Assembly: GCA_965218765.1 (NCBI GenBank)
Contig: CBDCLU010000004.1
Coordinates: forward strand, 496,001-560,000
Length of the DNA: 64,000 bases
Origin: JBBPYC01 sp965218765
GTDB taxonomy: Bacteria; Pseudomonadota; Gammaproteobacteria; Burkholderiales; Burkholderiaceae_C
Direction of reading: 5' to 3'
Within the stretch, counting starts at the first letter, position 1. Each line of letters starts with the position of its first letter. A program made the translations under genes and the position numbers. Under the pieces are notes generated by a model. The model saw only the letters and a program-made list of their open reading frames with translations, made no database searches and had not been told where the DNA came from. This document shows, piece by piece, positions 1 to 8,378 of the stretch.

Positions 1-2
1 CC

Positions 3-965
3 TGTCGCGGCATTGGCGATCAAGGTGCCGGCTGCGCGGATGAACTCATTGCGGAAGCCGAGGATGCCCTATTTCGAGCTAAGGAAAGCGGGTCGGAGCA
101 GGTCCATGCATTCAATCCCGAAGAGCAGCGTCAGGATCAAGGTCGGCGCTGGATACGCGACAACATCAATCGCGCATTGACTTTGGGTGGACAGTTCGAA
201 CTGCACTATCAGCCCTTCGTACGCCTCTGCGATCGTTCGCTTCTAGGCTTTGAGGCACTGATCCGCTGGCGGCATCCAGAGCGCGGAATCATCATGCCCA
301 GTGACTTCATCCCTGAAGCCGAATTGAGCGGTCAGATCGCCGCCGTTGGGCGTTGGGCGCTGCTTGAAGCTGCTGCACAGCTACGTCGCTGGGTGTCGCA
401 GGGCTTCGACGGCGAAGTCGCGGTCAATCTCTCAGGTGTGCAACTGGCCCATGAGGCGCAGTTGCTGAGCGATGTCCGCGACACGCTGGACGCGTTGGGT
501 CCCGTGCCGCCACACCAACTCAAACTAGAGGTCACCGAGGGCGTTGCCATGGCAAATCCGCAGCGCACTGCCAAAACGCTTCAGGAAATCGCAGACATGG
601 GTTTCAAGCTCTCGATCGACGACTTCGGCACAGGCTACTCATCACTGGCCTACCTGCACCGCTTCCCCTTCGACACACTCAAGATTGATCGCAGCTTTGT
701 AATGCGCCTGGCGGCGGGTCGGGAGACACAGGAAATCGTACGAACCATCGTTAACCTGGCATTGACGCTTGGCAAGCAAACGCTGGCAGAAGGGGTTGAG
801 ACCGAGGAACAGGCCGCGCTCTTGGAACGATTGGGCGTGCAGGTCGCGCAGGGCTGGCTTTTCAGCAAGGCATTGCCAGCCGCTCAAGCACAGGTGTTGT
901 TTGCTGCACTACCGTGGCATTCTTCCGACGAACAAACTCGATCAATCTTGGTATCGGGCGCATAG
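3..965 (+). CDS. GGDEF-EAL cyclic-di-GMP protein, C-terminal part (5' end outside window)
   Basis: This is the last 320 residues of a protein that starts before the window; the frame is open from base 3. The first 35 residues match the final helix of a GGDEF domain (ADELIAEAEDALFRAK). From about residue 60 to the end there is a full EAL phosphodiesterase domain. The EAL motif (FEALIRW), the DDFGTGYSS loop and the AEGVETEEQ loop, which carry the acidic metal ligands, all look intact. Cleavage of c-di-GMP to pGpG is therefore likely. Whether the GGDEF half is active cannot be judged because its active site is outside the window. A TTG at 177 could mimic a start but lies inside the domain. Confidence 0.9.
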   Translation, partial: CRGIGDQGAGCADELIAEAEDALFRAKESGSEQVHAFNPEEQRQDQGRRWIRDNINRALTLGGQFELHYQPFVRLCDRSLLGFEALIRWRHPERGIIMPSDFIPEAELSGQIAAVGRWALLEAAAQLRRWVSQGFDGEVAVNLSGVQLAHEAQLLSDVRDTLDALGPVPPHQLKLEVTEGVAMANPQRTAKTLQEIADMGFKLSIDDFGTGYSSLAYLHRFPFDTLKIDRSFVMRLAAGRETQEIVRTIVNLALTLGKQTLAEGVETEEQAALLERLGVQVAQGWLFSKALPAAQAQVLFAALPWHSSDEQTRSILVSGA

Positions 966-1639
966 GTCATAGACCGACCGCCGCAATGAGAAATCGATGC
1001 AGCCGGTCGGCTTGCTGTGAACCGATTTCTCATCTTGTCACCTTGAATGGCTGCGCTGGGACGCGTAGCGGTCGCCGAACAATTGTTGACAAACGGCCAT
1101 GACCTCTGCAAAGCAGTCACTCGTCGAAGTGCAGTAACCAGAAGCACTTCAGGTCAACCGCGGTCGTCCCAATGTCTTGAACAAGAACGCCAAGCTTGCG
1201 TCCCACCATCGCGTCACGGTTCTCATAGTCCTCACCCCTTGATTCGCCTGACCAGCGCCACACTGGCCAGCAGTTCCAGTTGCGTCTCCGGCCGGATCAC
1301 CCGGGCCCGCGCGGTCGTCGAGCTTCTGCTGTCGACTCTTCATCGCCGCGGCTTGGGCGTTCACGTTGTTTTCCAGCTTGATCATCGAGCTCAGTGCCTG
1401 CCATACCTTGTCGGTAACGACCCTCATGCGGCCTTGCGCGACGGTTTTCTCGATGCCGCGGCAGCTTCTTTCATCGCCGCGATCCGCGCGTTGCTTGCTG
1501 CGATGCAATCCAGTGCCTAGTCGATCGCTGCGCCGGCGCTGTCGGCAGCCGCTTTGGCCGCGTCCGCGAGTGCGCCCATGGAACTCTTCCAAACTGCCGA
1601 TGAGGTACGGGGTCGTTGCATCTACATCAGGGTTGAGCC

Positions 1640-1678
1640 TATCAAGTGGTGACAGGTTGCGTTTCACCGAAGACGGAT
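1640..1678. repeat. 39-bp direct repeat, copy 1
   Basis: This sequence is identical to 1754-1792. It begins TATCAAGTGGTGACAGG and ends CCGAAGACGGAT. Both copies are also preceded by CAGGGTTGA, with a 2-nt difference in spacing. The copies are 114 bp apart. This could be internal terminal repeats of an insertion element or a local duplication of the diguanylate cyclase 3' end. Confidence 0.9.
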
Positions 1679-1713
1679 GCGACGCGCGATCCAGCGGCTC
1701 GTCTCGGTGCACT

Positions 1714-1735
1714 CTGGTTCGGACTATCGAACCAG
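1714..1735. other. 8-bp inverted repeat between the two direct repeats
   Basis: CTGGTTCG (1714-1721) and CGAACCAG (1728-1735) form a perfect 8-bp stem with a 6-nt loop, midway between the 39-bp repeats. There is no T-run on either side, so it does not look like an intrinsic terminator. Confidence 0.6.
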
Positions 1736-1753
1736 TGCGCCTGCAGGGTTGAC

Positions 1754-1792
1754 TATCAAGTGGTGACAGGTTGCGTTTCACCGAAGACGGAT
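1754..1792. repeat. 39-bp direct repeat, copy 2, overlapping a stop codon
   Basis: Second copy of the repeat at 1640-1678. On the minus strand its first 15 bases (ATCCGTCTTCGGTGA) supply the last four codons and the stop of the diguanylate cyclase gene. The end of that protein is therefore shared with the repeat. Confidence 0.9.
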
Positions 1793-2902
1793 CGCCCGAT
1801 TCCGCCCCCCGCGCTTGGCCGCATAAAGCGCCTCATCCGCGCGCCGCAGCAACGCATCGGCGTCGTCGCCCGCCGCCGCATTCGTCACGCCGCAGCTGAT
1901 CGTGATCGCGTGGTCGGCGAGCAGCGGCGTGGCAGCCACGTGCTCGCACAGCGCCGCGGCCTTTTGCAACGCTTCGTCGAACCCGGTCTCCGGCAGGATC
2001 ACGACGAACTCTTCGCCGCCCCAGCGGCCCAGCGTGTCGACGTCGCGCAGCACTTCGACAATTCGCGCTGCGAGCGCCTGCAGCGTCCTGTCGCCGACGC
2101 CGTGCCCGAACCGGTCGTTGACGGCCTTGAAATGGTCGAGGTCGATCAGCAGGATCGAGAACGCGTGCCCGTAGCGCGCGAACCGCAGCCGCTCGGATTC
2201 GATCGCTTCGGCCAAACGCCGGCGGTTTGCGAGCCCAGTCAGCGGGTCGGTGTTGGCGAGTCGCGCGAGTTCGCCCGCCGTGAGCTGCGCGATCTGAAAC
2301 CGGTGCTGGTAGCTCGAGAAGAAATAGAGCGCTGCGATCAGCACGGCCGACACCATGTGCAATTGGATCGTTGCGTTGACATAGCCCTGCTCGGTGCGGC
2401 CGACCAGATACGGCAGGCTGATCGCGACGAACAGCGTGAGGATCGCAAGCGAGATGCCGAGGCTCGACCGGTGGCCGCCCATCGTGAACGCGAACACGTA
2501 GATGACCGGAATCCAGAGGTACAGCGGCAGGATGTCGATGTTCGCGCCCCAGGCGGGCGCATACAGGCGCAGCGCCATGCACAGCGCGCAGAGCCCGGCT
2601 GCGAACAGCAGGAACGATCGCTCGACGATGCGCAGCCGCAGCCACCTTTTCCAGAGGACGACGAACATGACCGGATGGAACACGACGTTCAGCCCGAACA
2701 CGCCGCGCAGCACGGGCGACGCGGTGCCGAGCGACTCGACCACCGCCCAGGCGGCTGCGCTGCTGACCCAGCTCAGCGCGACGATGAGCATCAGCACAAG
2801 GCGCTTGAGCGGATCGGCCGACGGCGGCGGAGGCTGCGGGTTTGATGCCGCGTCCGTGGCAGGGGCGAGCCGGTCGGTGCGAGCGTGTTCAGATTGCGGC
2901 AT
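1778..2902 (-). CDS. Membrane-bound diguanylate cyclase (GGDEF)
   Basis: This 374-residue protein makes c-di-GMP from two GTP. After a hydrophilic N-terminus of about 28 residues there are roughly six membrane helices (residues 30-200). A GGDEF domain follows from about residue 215. The active site is GGEEF at about 295-299, and RDVD five residues before it is an intact inhibitory I-site, so product feedback is expected. The membrane part is of the 7TM/MASE-like sensor type but I cannot name its family. I chose the ATG at 2902 because GGGAAAGAA lies upstream; the in-frame ATG at 2941 has no ribosome site. It converges with the EAL protein, so enzymes for making and degrading the same messenger sit side by side. 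Its last codons lie in a 39-bp repeat. Confidence 0.88.
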   Translation of the reverse strand: MPQSEHARTDRLAPATDAASNPQPPPPSADPLKRLVLMLIVALSWVSSAAAWAVVESLGTASPVLRGVFGLNVVFHPVMFVVLWKRWLRLRIVERSFLLFAAGLCALCMALRLYAPAWGANIDILPLYLWIPVIYVFAFTMGGHRSSLGISLAILTLFVAISLPYLVGRTEQGYVNATIQLHMVSAVLIAALYFFSSYQHRFQIAQLTAGELARLANTDPLTGLANRRRLAEAIESERLRFARYGHAFSILLIDLDHFKAVNDRFGHGVGDRTLQALAARIVEVLRDVDTLGRWGGEEFVVILPETGFDEALQKAAALCEHVAATPLLADHAITISCGVTNAAAGDDADALLRRADEALYAAKRGGRNRAIRLR

Positions 2903-2967
2903 GTGCCGGTATTCTTTCCCGTCGCAATCCGCGCAGGTCATCGCCGCGCCAGGCGGTTCGTGCATCC

Positions 2968-2985
2968 TTTGCTGAAACCAGCAAA
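2968..2985. promoter_or_regulatory. Small palindrome between divergent genes
   Basis: TTTGCTG and CAGCAAA form a 7-bp stem with an AAAC loop in the 165-bp spacer between the diguanylate cyclase and the zinc-ribbon protein. It is followed by an AT-rich stretch. The position suits an operator or promoter-proximal element; no regulator is known. Confidence 0.3.
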
Positions 2986-3067
2986 AATTTTGTCGAAGCG
3001 GTCTTCTGCGCTTGATTGGCCTGAGCATCGCGCTATTCAAAACATAGTAATCATTCGAAAGCAGCCC

Positions 3068-4165
3068 ATGAGCAAGTCCCTGCGCCTGTCCGAAACCTGG
3101 TTCCGCCGCGGCCTCTGGCTCGTCGCATTCCTGTTCGCGTGGTTCCTGATCGGCCTGGGCGGCACGATCGTGGGCGACCTGCCGCAAGTGGAATCGCCGC
3201 TCGTGCTCGACAACTTTCTGGACAAGGGCACCGCCACGCAACTGCGCACCACGGTGGAGCAGTCCACCACCGCACAGCAGCAGGCGCAGGCCGCGCTGGA
3301 GCAGGCGCAGCTTGGCTATCAGGTCGCGCGCAGCAACTCGGCTGCGGCGCGCGACAGTTTTGACAACTGGATCGCGACCCGGCAGGCCACCCAGCAGCCG
3401 CAGCAGGACCCGGAAGTCATCACGCGCACCAAGGCGCTCGATGCATTGCGTGCGGCCGAGCTGCAGGCGCAGGAAGGCGTGCAACGCCAAGAGCAGGCCG
3501 CGCTCGATGCGCGGCAGGCGCAGGAGCGTGCGCAGCAGGAGCTTTCCACGCTCGAACGCGCGGCGCAGGACCGGCTGCAGGACGAATTGCGCGACGTCGA
3601 GCTGCGCGTGTTTCTGTACCGGCTCGCGCTGACCCTGCCATTGCTCGTGGTCGCCGGCTGGCTGTTCGCGAAGAAGCGCCACAGCACCTGGTGGCCATTC
3701 GTCTGGGGCTTCATCTTCTTTGCGCTGTTCGCGTTCTTCGTCGAGCTCGTGCCCTACCTGCCGAGCTACGGCGGCTACGTGCATTACGTGGTCGGCATCG
3801 TGCTCACGGTGCTGATCGGGCGGCAGGTGATCGTGTCGCTGAACCGTTATCTGGAGCGGCAGAAGGCGGCCGAGCAGCAGCCCGATCGCGAACGCCGCAA
3901 CCATCTGTCGTACGACGTGGCGCTGACCCGGTTGTCCAAAGGCATCTGCCCGGGCTGCGAGCGCGCGGTGGACTTGAAGGATCCGGCCAACGATTTCTGT
4001 CCGCACTGCGGCATCGGGCTGTTCGACCACTGCGGCGTCTGCACCGCACGCAAAAGCACGTTCGCGCACTTTTGCCATGCGTGCGGCACGCCAGCCGCCG
4101 AGCCTGCGGGCGCGCCCGCAGCGCCAGCACCGCCGCTGCGGATCGATCCGATGCCATCGACTTGA
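3068..4165 (+). CDS. Membrane protein with coiled coil and C-terminal zinc ribbons
   Basis: 365 residues, function not known to me. Order of parts: a membrane helix at about 15-35; a long Gln/Ala/Glu-rich coiled coil at about 50-175; three hydrophobic helices at about 180-250; then a soluble tail. The tail carries two or three CxxC-type knuckles (CPGCE, CPHCG, CGVC, CHACG) between about 298 and 345, the pattern of a double zinc ribbon. The coiled coil would lie between membrane segments, possibly in the periplasm, with the zinc ribbon in the cytoplasm. The ATG at 3068 has GAAAG just upstream. It is followed 53 bp later by the acyl-CoA dehydrogenase gene, which has its own strong ribosome site. 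Similar proteins carry unreliable enzyme names, so I assign none. Confidence 0.8.
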   Translation: MSKSLRLSETWFRRGLWLVAFLFAWFLIGLGGTIVGDLPQVESPLVLDNFLDKGTATQLRTTVEQSTTAQQQAQAALEQAQLGYQVARSNSAAARDSFDNWIATRQATQQPQQDPEVITRTKALDALRAAELQAQEGVQRQEQAALDARQAQERAQQELSTLERAAQDRLQDELRDVELRVFLYRLALTLPLLVVAGWLFAKKRHSTWWPFVWGFIFFALFAFFVELVPYLPSYGGYVHYVVGIVLTVLIGRQVIVSLNRYLERQKAAEQQPDRERRNHLSYDVALTRLSKGICPGCERAVDLKDPANDFCPHCGIGLFDHCGVCTARKSTFAHFCHACGTPAAEPAGAPAAPAPPLRIDPMPST

Positions 4166-4218
4166 GCGTTCGTTGGCGGAACTATTGAACGTTGTGCTGC
4201 TAGGAAAGGAGTTGTCCG

Positions 4219-5877
4219 ATGAACCAATCGCACACGCACGAAGTGTTCAACCAGTTCGACGAACTGAGCGGCTACGACCTGTTTTCGACCGACGCGGCGT
4301 TGACCGATGCGGTGCGCGCAGCCGGCGCCGACTGGGCGCTGCCGGGCTTGCGCGACTACGGCGTGCTGATCGGCAGCGCCGAGAGTTTTTCGCAGGCCGA
4401 CGAGGCGAATCGGCATCCGCCCGTGCTGCATGCGTTCGACCGCCGCGGCCGGCGTCTGGACAGCGTCGACTTCCATCCGTGCTGGCACGCGCTGATGGCC
4501 AAGCTGCGCGGCGCGGGCTGGATTTCACTGCCGTTCGAAAGCACGCACAAAGGCCGCTGGGTCGCCGGCATGGCCGGCTGGTATCTGCACTGCCAAGTCG
4601 AATCGGGCACGACGTGTCCGTCCACGATGACGGCCGCCTCGATTCCCGTGCTGCAGCGCGAACCGGCGCTCTGGGCCGCGTTGCAAGGCAAGCTCTACAG
4701 CCGCGACCACGACCCGCGCGACCTGCCGATCGCGCAGAAGCGCTCGATCTGCCTCGGCATGGGCATGACCGAAAAACAGGGCGGCTCCGACGTGCGCGCG
4801 AACACCACCACCGCGTCGCCGCTTGGCGCCGGTGGCCGGGGCACGGAGTACGCGATCCGCGGCCACAAGTGGTTCTTCTCGGCGCCGATGTGCGATGCGC
4901 ATCTGGTCGTCGCGAAGACACCGGATGGCGGCCCGTCGTGCTTCCTCGTGCCGCGCTGGCGCGACCATGGCACGAAGAACCCGATCCACATCCAGCGGCT
5001 GAAAGACAAGCTCGGCAACAAGAGCAACGCGAGCAGCGAAGTCGAGTTCCACGATGCGACCGGCATCCTGCTCGGCGAGGAGGGCCGCGGCATCCCGACC
5101 ATCATCGAGATGGCGACCTATACGCGCCTCTTTTGCGTGCTGAGCAGCTCGGCGTTCATCCGGCAGGCGCTGGTGCAGGCGTTGGCCTATACGCGCCAGC
5201 GCATGGCGTTCGGCAAGCGGCTGGCCGAGCAGCCGCTAATGCGCACGGTGCTCGCCGATCTGGCTATCGAAAGCGAAGCAGCACTCGCACTCACCATGCG
5301 CGTTGCAGCCGCATTCGAGCAAGACAACGACGACCCGGCCGCACACACCTGGAAGCGCATCGTGCTGCCGGCCGCCAAATTCTGGGTCTGCAAACGCGCG
5401 GTCGAACTGTGCGGCGAGGCGATCGAGATCTTCGGCGGCAACGGCTATGTCGAAGCCGGCCCGATGGCGCGGCTGTTCCGGGAAGCGCCCGTGAATTCGA
5501 TCTGGGAAGGCTCGGGCAACGTGATGTGCCTGGACATGCTGCGGGCCATCGCGCGCGAACCCGCGCTGCTGTTCGGCCTGTTGGACAAGGTCGCCCAAGT
5601 CGGTTCAGGCGACACGCTGCTGATGCGCGAAGCCACGGCCCTGCGCAGCATGCTGGAGCTGCCGCCCGAACAACTCGAAGCCTCCGGCCGGCTGTTTGCG
5701 CAGCGCCTGGTCCTGCTGCTGCAAGCTGCGCTGCTGCGGCAGTCGGCGCCCGCGTTCGTCGCCGATGCATTCATTGCAACGCGGCTGGAGCAGGCGGGGG
5801 CGGGGCGGGTCGTCGGCGCTATCAATTCCGGTGGCACCGACGTGGCGGCCTTGCTGGCAAAAGCCTATCCAGATTGA
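4219..5877 (+). CDS. Acyl-CoA dehydrogenase, AidB-like (isovaleryl-CoA dehydrogenase type)
   Basis: 552 residues, the length of the AidB subfamily and longer than ordinary acyl-CoA dehydrogenases (about 390). It has the flavoprotein signature GMGMTEKQGGSDVRA near residue 180. Near residue 400 it has the AidB-type stretch EIFGGNGYVEAGPMARLFRE, followed by SIWEGSGNV. AidB-type proteins bind FAD and are linked to the alkylation stress response in E. coli; others act on branched acyl-CoA. Which applies here cannot be told from sequence. The start is clear: AAAGGAG sits 8 bases before the ATG at 4219. The gene stands alone, converging with the acetamidase gene. Confidence 0.9.
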   Translation: MNQSHTHEVFNQFDELSGYDLFSTDAALTDAVRAAGADWALPGLRDYGVLIGSAESFSQADEANRHPPVLHAFDRRGRRLDSVDFHPCWHALMAKLRGAGWISLPFESTHKGRWVAGMAGWYLHCQVESGTTCPSTMTAASIPVLQREPALWAALQGKLYSRDHDPRDLPIAQKRSICLGMGMTEKQGGSDVRANTTTASPLGAGGRGTEYAIRGHKWFFSAPMCDAHLVVAKTPDGGPSCFLVPRWRDHGTKNPIHIQRLKDKLGNKSNASSEVEFHDATGILLGEEGRGIPTIIEMATYTRLFCVLSSSAFIRQALVQALAYTRQRMAFGKRLAEQPLMRTVLADLAIESEAALALTMRVAAAFEQDNDDPAAHTWKRIVLPAAKFWVCKRAVELCGEAIEIFGGNGYVEAGPMARLFREAPVNSIWEGSGNVMCLDMLRAIAREPALLFGLLDKVAQVGSGDTLLMREATALRSMLELPPEQLEASGRLFAQRLVLLLQAALLRQSAPAFVADAFIATRLEQAGAGRVVGAINSGGTDVAALLAKAYPD

Positions 5878-5924
5878 ATACCGACATGCCCGGCCCGACC
5901 ACCCGCCTCATGGATTCCTGCGCG

Positions 5925-7376
5925 TCAAGTTTCTCGCGCCGGGAAGATGCTCTTCTTCACCAGCGCATGCACGCCCCAGTTGCCGTCCACCACCTGCGTG
6001 ATGCCGAAGTCCACCGCAATCGACATCAGCGAGATCGCCTCGTCTTCGCCGAGCCCCTGCGTCGTCATCAGGAAATGGCGCATCTTGTGATACGCATCCC
6101 GCAGCGCCAGATCGACTGATGACTTTTTGTAGATCTCGCTTTGCGCATCGGGCCCGAGTTCAGCCAGATAGTTCGCAAAGCTGAAGCCGTGCAGCACCCA
6201 TTCGTCGGCTGTCTCCAGCAGCGGATAGCGCAGTTCGGCCAGCGGCGTGCCGGGCAGGTCCGCCTTCTTGTGCAGCACGAACTGGAACGTGCCGGTCAGC
6301 GAACATTCGATTGCAGTGCCGCACAGTTCCGAGTCGCCCTGCGATGCATGCGGGTCGCCGACCGAGAACATGGCGCCGGCCACGGCGACCGGATAGTAGA
6401 TCGTCGCGCCCTTGCCGATCCGCCAGTTGTCGATGTTGCCGCCGGTGTAGCTGGGCGGGATCGAGGTGACCATGTCGACCTCGCTCGGCGCCAGCCCGAT
6501 CGTGCCGAAATGCGGTCGCACCGGCACGCGGATGTTCTTCAGCACGTTCTCGTTCTTGGTGATGGTGGCGTGGTCCACCGGCACGCCGGGGTAGTCGATG
6601 ATCGGATGCACGATGCCGAACGGATCGGTCTGCGGCGTCCAGCGGTAGTTGTAGACCGCGCGTGCCCAATTGCGCTCGCCGGTGGCATCGACTTCGTAGA
6701 TCGTCACGACCTCGCGCTTCTTCGGCTCGGTCAGCGTATCGCCGTATTGAAAGCCCCAGTTCGCAGCGGCGTTGCTGCCGAACGAGCGGCCCTTGTACTT
6801 GGGGTTTGCGCTCGGACGCGGCACCACGTCGATGATGCGCACTTCGAGGATGTCACCCGGTTCGGCGCCTTTCACGAACACCGGGCCGGTGCAGATGTGC
6901 ACGCCCTGGCCGCCGCCCGCGCCGTTCTTCGCATCCATCGGCCCGGCGCCGCGGCGATCCACGCCCTTCGATTTGGCGTCCCACCGGTAGACGCTCTCCG
7001 CACCCGGATCGCCGCGCACCATGCGCTCGGCGTCGTCGTTCGCATGATGCGTGAGTGTCTCGATCGTTGCGAAGTCCCCCGAGTCGAGCTGCACCACCGG
7101 CTTGGCGAGCTTGCTGAAGTAGCCCCAGAGCACGGTGTTGCTGCTGGCCGGGATGAAGTAGTGGCTGGCCATGCCTGAGCCGGCCTGCGCGCTTTGCGCG
7201 AACGCAGCCGGTGCGATGCCGACGCCCAGAGCGCCCGCGGTGGCCGCGCTGCCGCCGGCCACCATCGCATCGCGCAGGAACGATCGGCGCGCGACCCGGA
7301 ACTCCTCCCGGATGATGGGTTCGGCCTCTGCCGATACGCCATGCCGGCAGCCGGCATTGCAGATGTGCTCGTCCAT
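5925..7376 (-). CDS. Acetamidase/formamidase family protein with Tat signal
   Basis: 483 residues of the FmdA/AmdA family, amidases that release ammonia from formamide, acetamide or related small amides. The N-terminus has a twin-arginine signal (RRSFLRDA, Arg30-Arg31), a hydrophobic stretch and a likely cleavage site after AFAQ near residue 59. The enzyme is thus expected outside the cytoplasm, unlike classical cytoplasmic FmdA. Family features include VLWGYFSKL, GVHICTGPVFVKGAEPGD and GAMFSVGDPHASQGDSE. Ahead of the Tat motif lies a short Cys/His cluster (HICNAGCRH) of unknown role. AAAGGAC lies 6 bases before the ATG at 7376. It lies downstream of, and on the same strand as, an amino-acid ABC transporter, suggesting a shared nitrogen-source theme. 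Confidence 0.88.
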   Translation of the reverse strand: MDEHICNAGCRHGVSAEAEPIIREEFRVARRSFLRDAMVAGGSAATAGALGVGIAPAAFAQSAQAGSGMASHYFIPASSNTVLWGYFSKLAKPVVQLDSGDFATIETLTHHANDDAERMVRGDPGAESVYRWDAKSKGVDRRGAGPMDAKNGAGGGQGVHICTGPVFVKGAEPGDILEVRIIDVVPRPSANPKYKGRSFGSNAAANWGFQYGDTLTEPKKREVVTIYEVDATGERNWARAVYNYRWTPQTDPFGIVHPIIDYPGVPVDHATITKNENVLKNIRVPVRPHFGTIGLAPSEVDMVTSIPPSYTGGNIDNWRIGKGATIYYPVAVAGAMFSVGDPHASQGDSELCGTAIECSLTGTFQFVLHKKADLPGTPLAELRYPLLETADEWVLHGFSFANYLAELGPDAQSEIYKKSSVDLALRDAYHKMRHFLMTTQGLGEDEAISLMSIAVDFGITQVVDGNWGVHALVKKSIFPARET

Positions 7377-7531
7377 GATTTGTCCTTTGACAAAAGCAAA
7401 AAGAGGAAATAAACCGATCGGCTGCGCAGCGTGGCTCCTGCTTTCAAACCGGTGCAATCGTCGGCTGGAAATGGCGATCGGATTGCGACGCGACGTAAAA
7501 GCGACGCCTGCAAGATCCGCGCCATCGCAGT

Positions 7532-7572
7532 GAACGAAACGAGGTCTGCGCGAGCTCGTCTTCGTTTCGTTC
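7532..7572. promoter_or_regulatory. Large inverted repeat between ABC operon and acetamidase gene
   Basis: GAACGAAACGA (7532-7542) and TCGTTTCGTTC (7562-7572) form a perfect 11-bp stem, and the loop contains the palindrome CGAGCTCG. It lies 41 bp beyond the stop of the ABC ATPase gene and 156 bp before the acetamidase start, both on the minus strand. It could end the transporter transcript or act as an operator. There is no T-run after it. Confidence 0.5.
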
Positions 7573-7613
7573 AAATCTCCGAGTGGTTCTGCAGACATTG
7601 CCTGTGACTCTTC

Positions 7614-8378
7614 TCAATCGTGCAGCGACGACAGAAACTGCCGCAGCTCCGGCGTCCGCGCATCGCCGAACAGCTCGTCCGGCGGGCCCATCTCATGCAC
7701 AGTCCCCAAGTGCATGAAGATCACGCGGTCCGATACCTTGCGCGCAAAACTCATCTCGTGCGTGACCATCAGCAACGTCATGCCGTCGGCCGCGAGTGAC
7801 TCGACCACCCGCAGCACCTCGCCGACCAGTTCCGGATCCAGCGCGGACGTGATCTCGTCGCACAGCAGCACGGCCGGCTCCATCGCGAGCGCACGCGCGA
7901 TCGCGACTCTCTGCTGCTGTCCGCCGGAGAGCTGATCGGGCATCGCGTCGAACTTTTCCGCGAGGCCGACGCGCTCAAGCAGCTTCCTGGCTTGTGCCGT
8001 GGCATCGGACGACGAACGCTTTTTCACCAGGGTCGGCGCCAGCATCACATTCCTGCCGACGCTCAAATGCGGAAACAGGTTGAAGCCCTGAAAGATCATG
8101 CCGACGCGCTGGCGCAGCTCGCGCATCGCGGCGCGGCTGTCGTGCAGCAGCGGCTTGCCGTCCACCGACAGCGTGCCGTGCTGGAACGCTTCCAGGCCGT
8201 TGATGCAGCGCAGCAAGGTGCTCTTGCCCGAGCCGCTCTTGCCGATGATCGCAATGACTTCGCCCGGGGCCACCCGCAGGTCGATGCCCTTCAACACCTC
8301 GTTGCTGCCGAACGATTTGCGCAAGGCCTCGATGCGCACGATCGGTGTGGATGTGGAAGCATCAAGCATGGCGGACAT
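7614..8378 (-). CDS. Polar amino-acid ABC transporter ATP-binding protein (GlnQ/HisP type)
   Basis: 254 residues, a standard stand-alone ATPase of the polar amino-acid uptake family. Walker A is GKSGSGKST, the Q-loop is FQGFNLF, the ABC signature is LSGGQQQR, Walker B is VLLCDEITSALDP and the switch His is in VTHEMSF. I chose the ATG at 8378, which has GGAG about 10 bases upstream and overlaps the end of the permease gene by 17 nt; a further in-frame ATG at 8405 has no ribosome site. It is the last gene of the operon binding protein, permease, permease, ATPase. Confidence 0.95.
   Translation of the reverse strand: MSAMLDASTSTPIVRIEALRKSFGSNEVLKGIDLRVAPGEVIAIIGKSGSGKSTLLRCINGLEAFQHGTLSVDGKPLLHDSRAAMRELRQRVGMIFQGFNLFPHLSVGRNVMLAPTLVKKRSSSDATAQARKLLERVGLAEKFDAMPDQLSGGQQQRVAIARALAMEPAVLLCDEITSALDPELVGEVLRVVESLAADGMTLLMVTHEMSFARKVSDRVIFMHLGTVHEMGPPDELFGDARTPELRQFLSSLHD

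Larger units (their letters stand above)
966..1777. other. Degraded intergenic block without a convincing gene
   Basis: About 0.8 kb between the EAL protein and the convergent diguanylate cyclase. On the minus strand there are short peptide-like stretches in different frames, for example QALSSMIKLENNVNAQ near 1380 and VQDIGTTAVDLKCFWLL near 1170. In-frame stops separate them and none belongs to a family I recognise. The block carries a 39-bp direct repeat and a hairpin (separate entries). It reads like the remains of one or more decayed genes or of an inserted element. A minus-strand open frame of 210 codons (1149-1781) exists but has no domain and starts inside the repeat. Confidence 0.5.

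Noticed and set aside
1149..1781. Minus-strand open frame of 210 codons
   Set aside because: No domain, mixed low-quality composition, starts within the 39-bp repeat; other frames hold equally peptide-like pieces, so it reads as decay.
1646..2845. Plus-strand open frame of 399 codons opposite the diguanylate cyclase
   Set aside because: Shadow of the GGDEF gene; Arg/Asp/Gln-rich with no domain, typical of GC-rich antisense frames.
4077..6119. Plus-strand open frame of 680 codons over the AidB-like gene
   Set aside because: It is Arg/Ala-rich antisense-type filler in another frame; the acyl-CoA dehydrogenase frame has all family motifs and a strong ribosome site.
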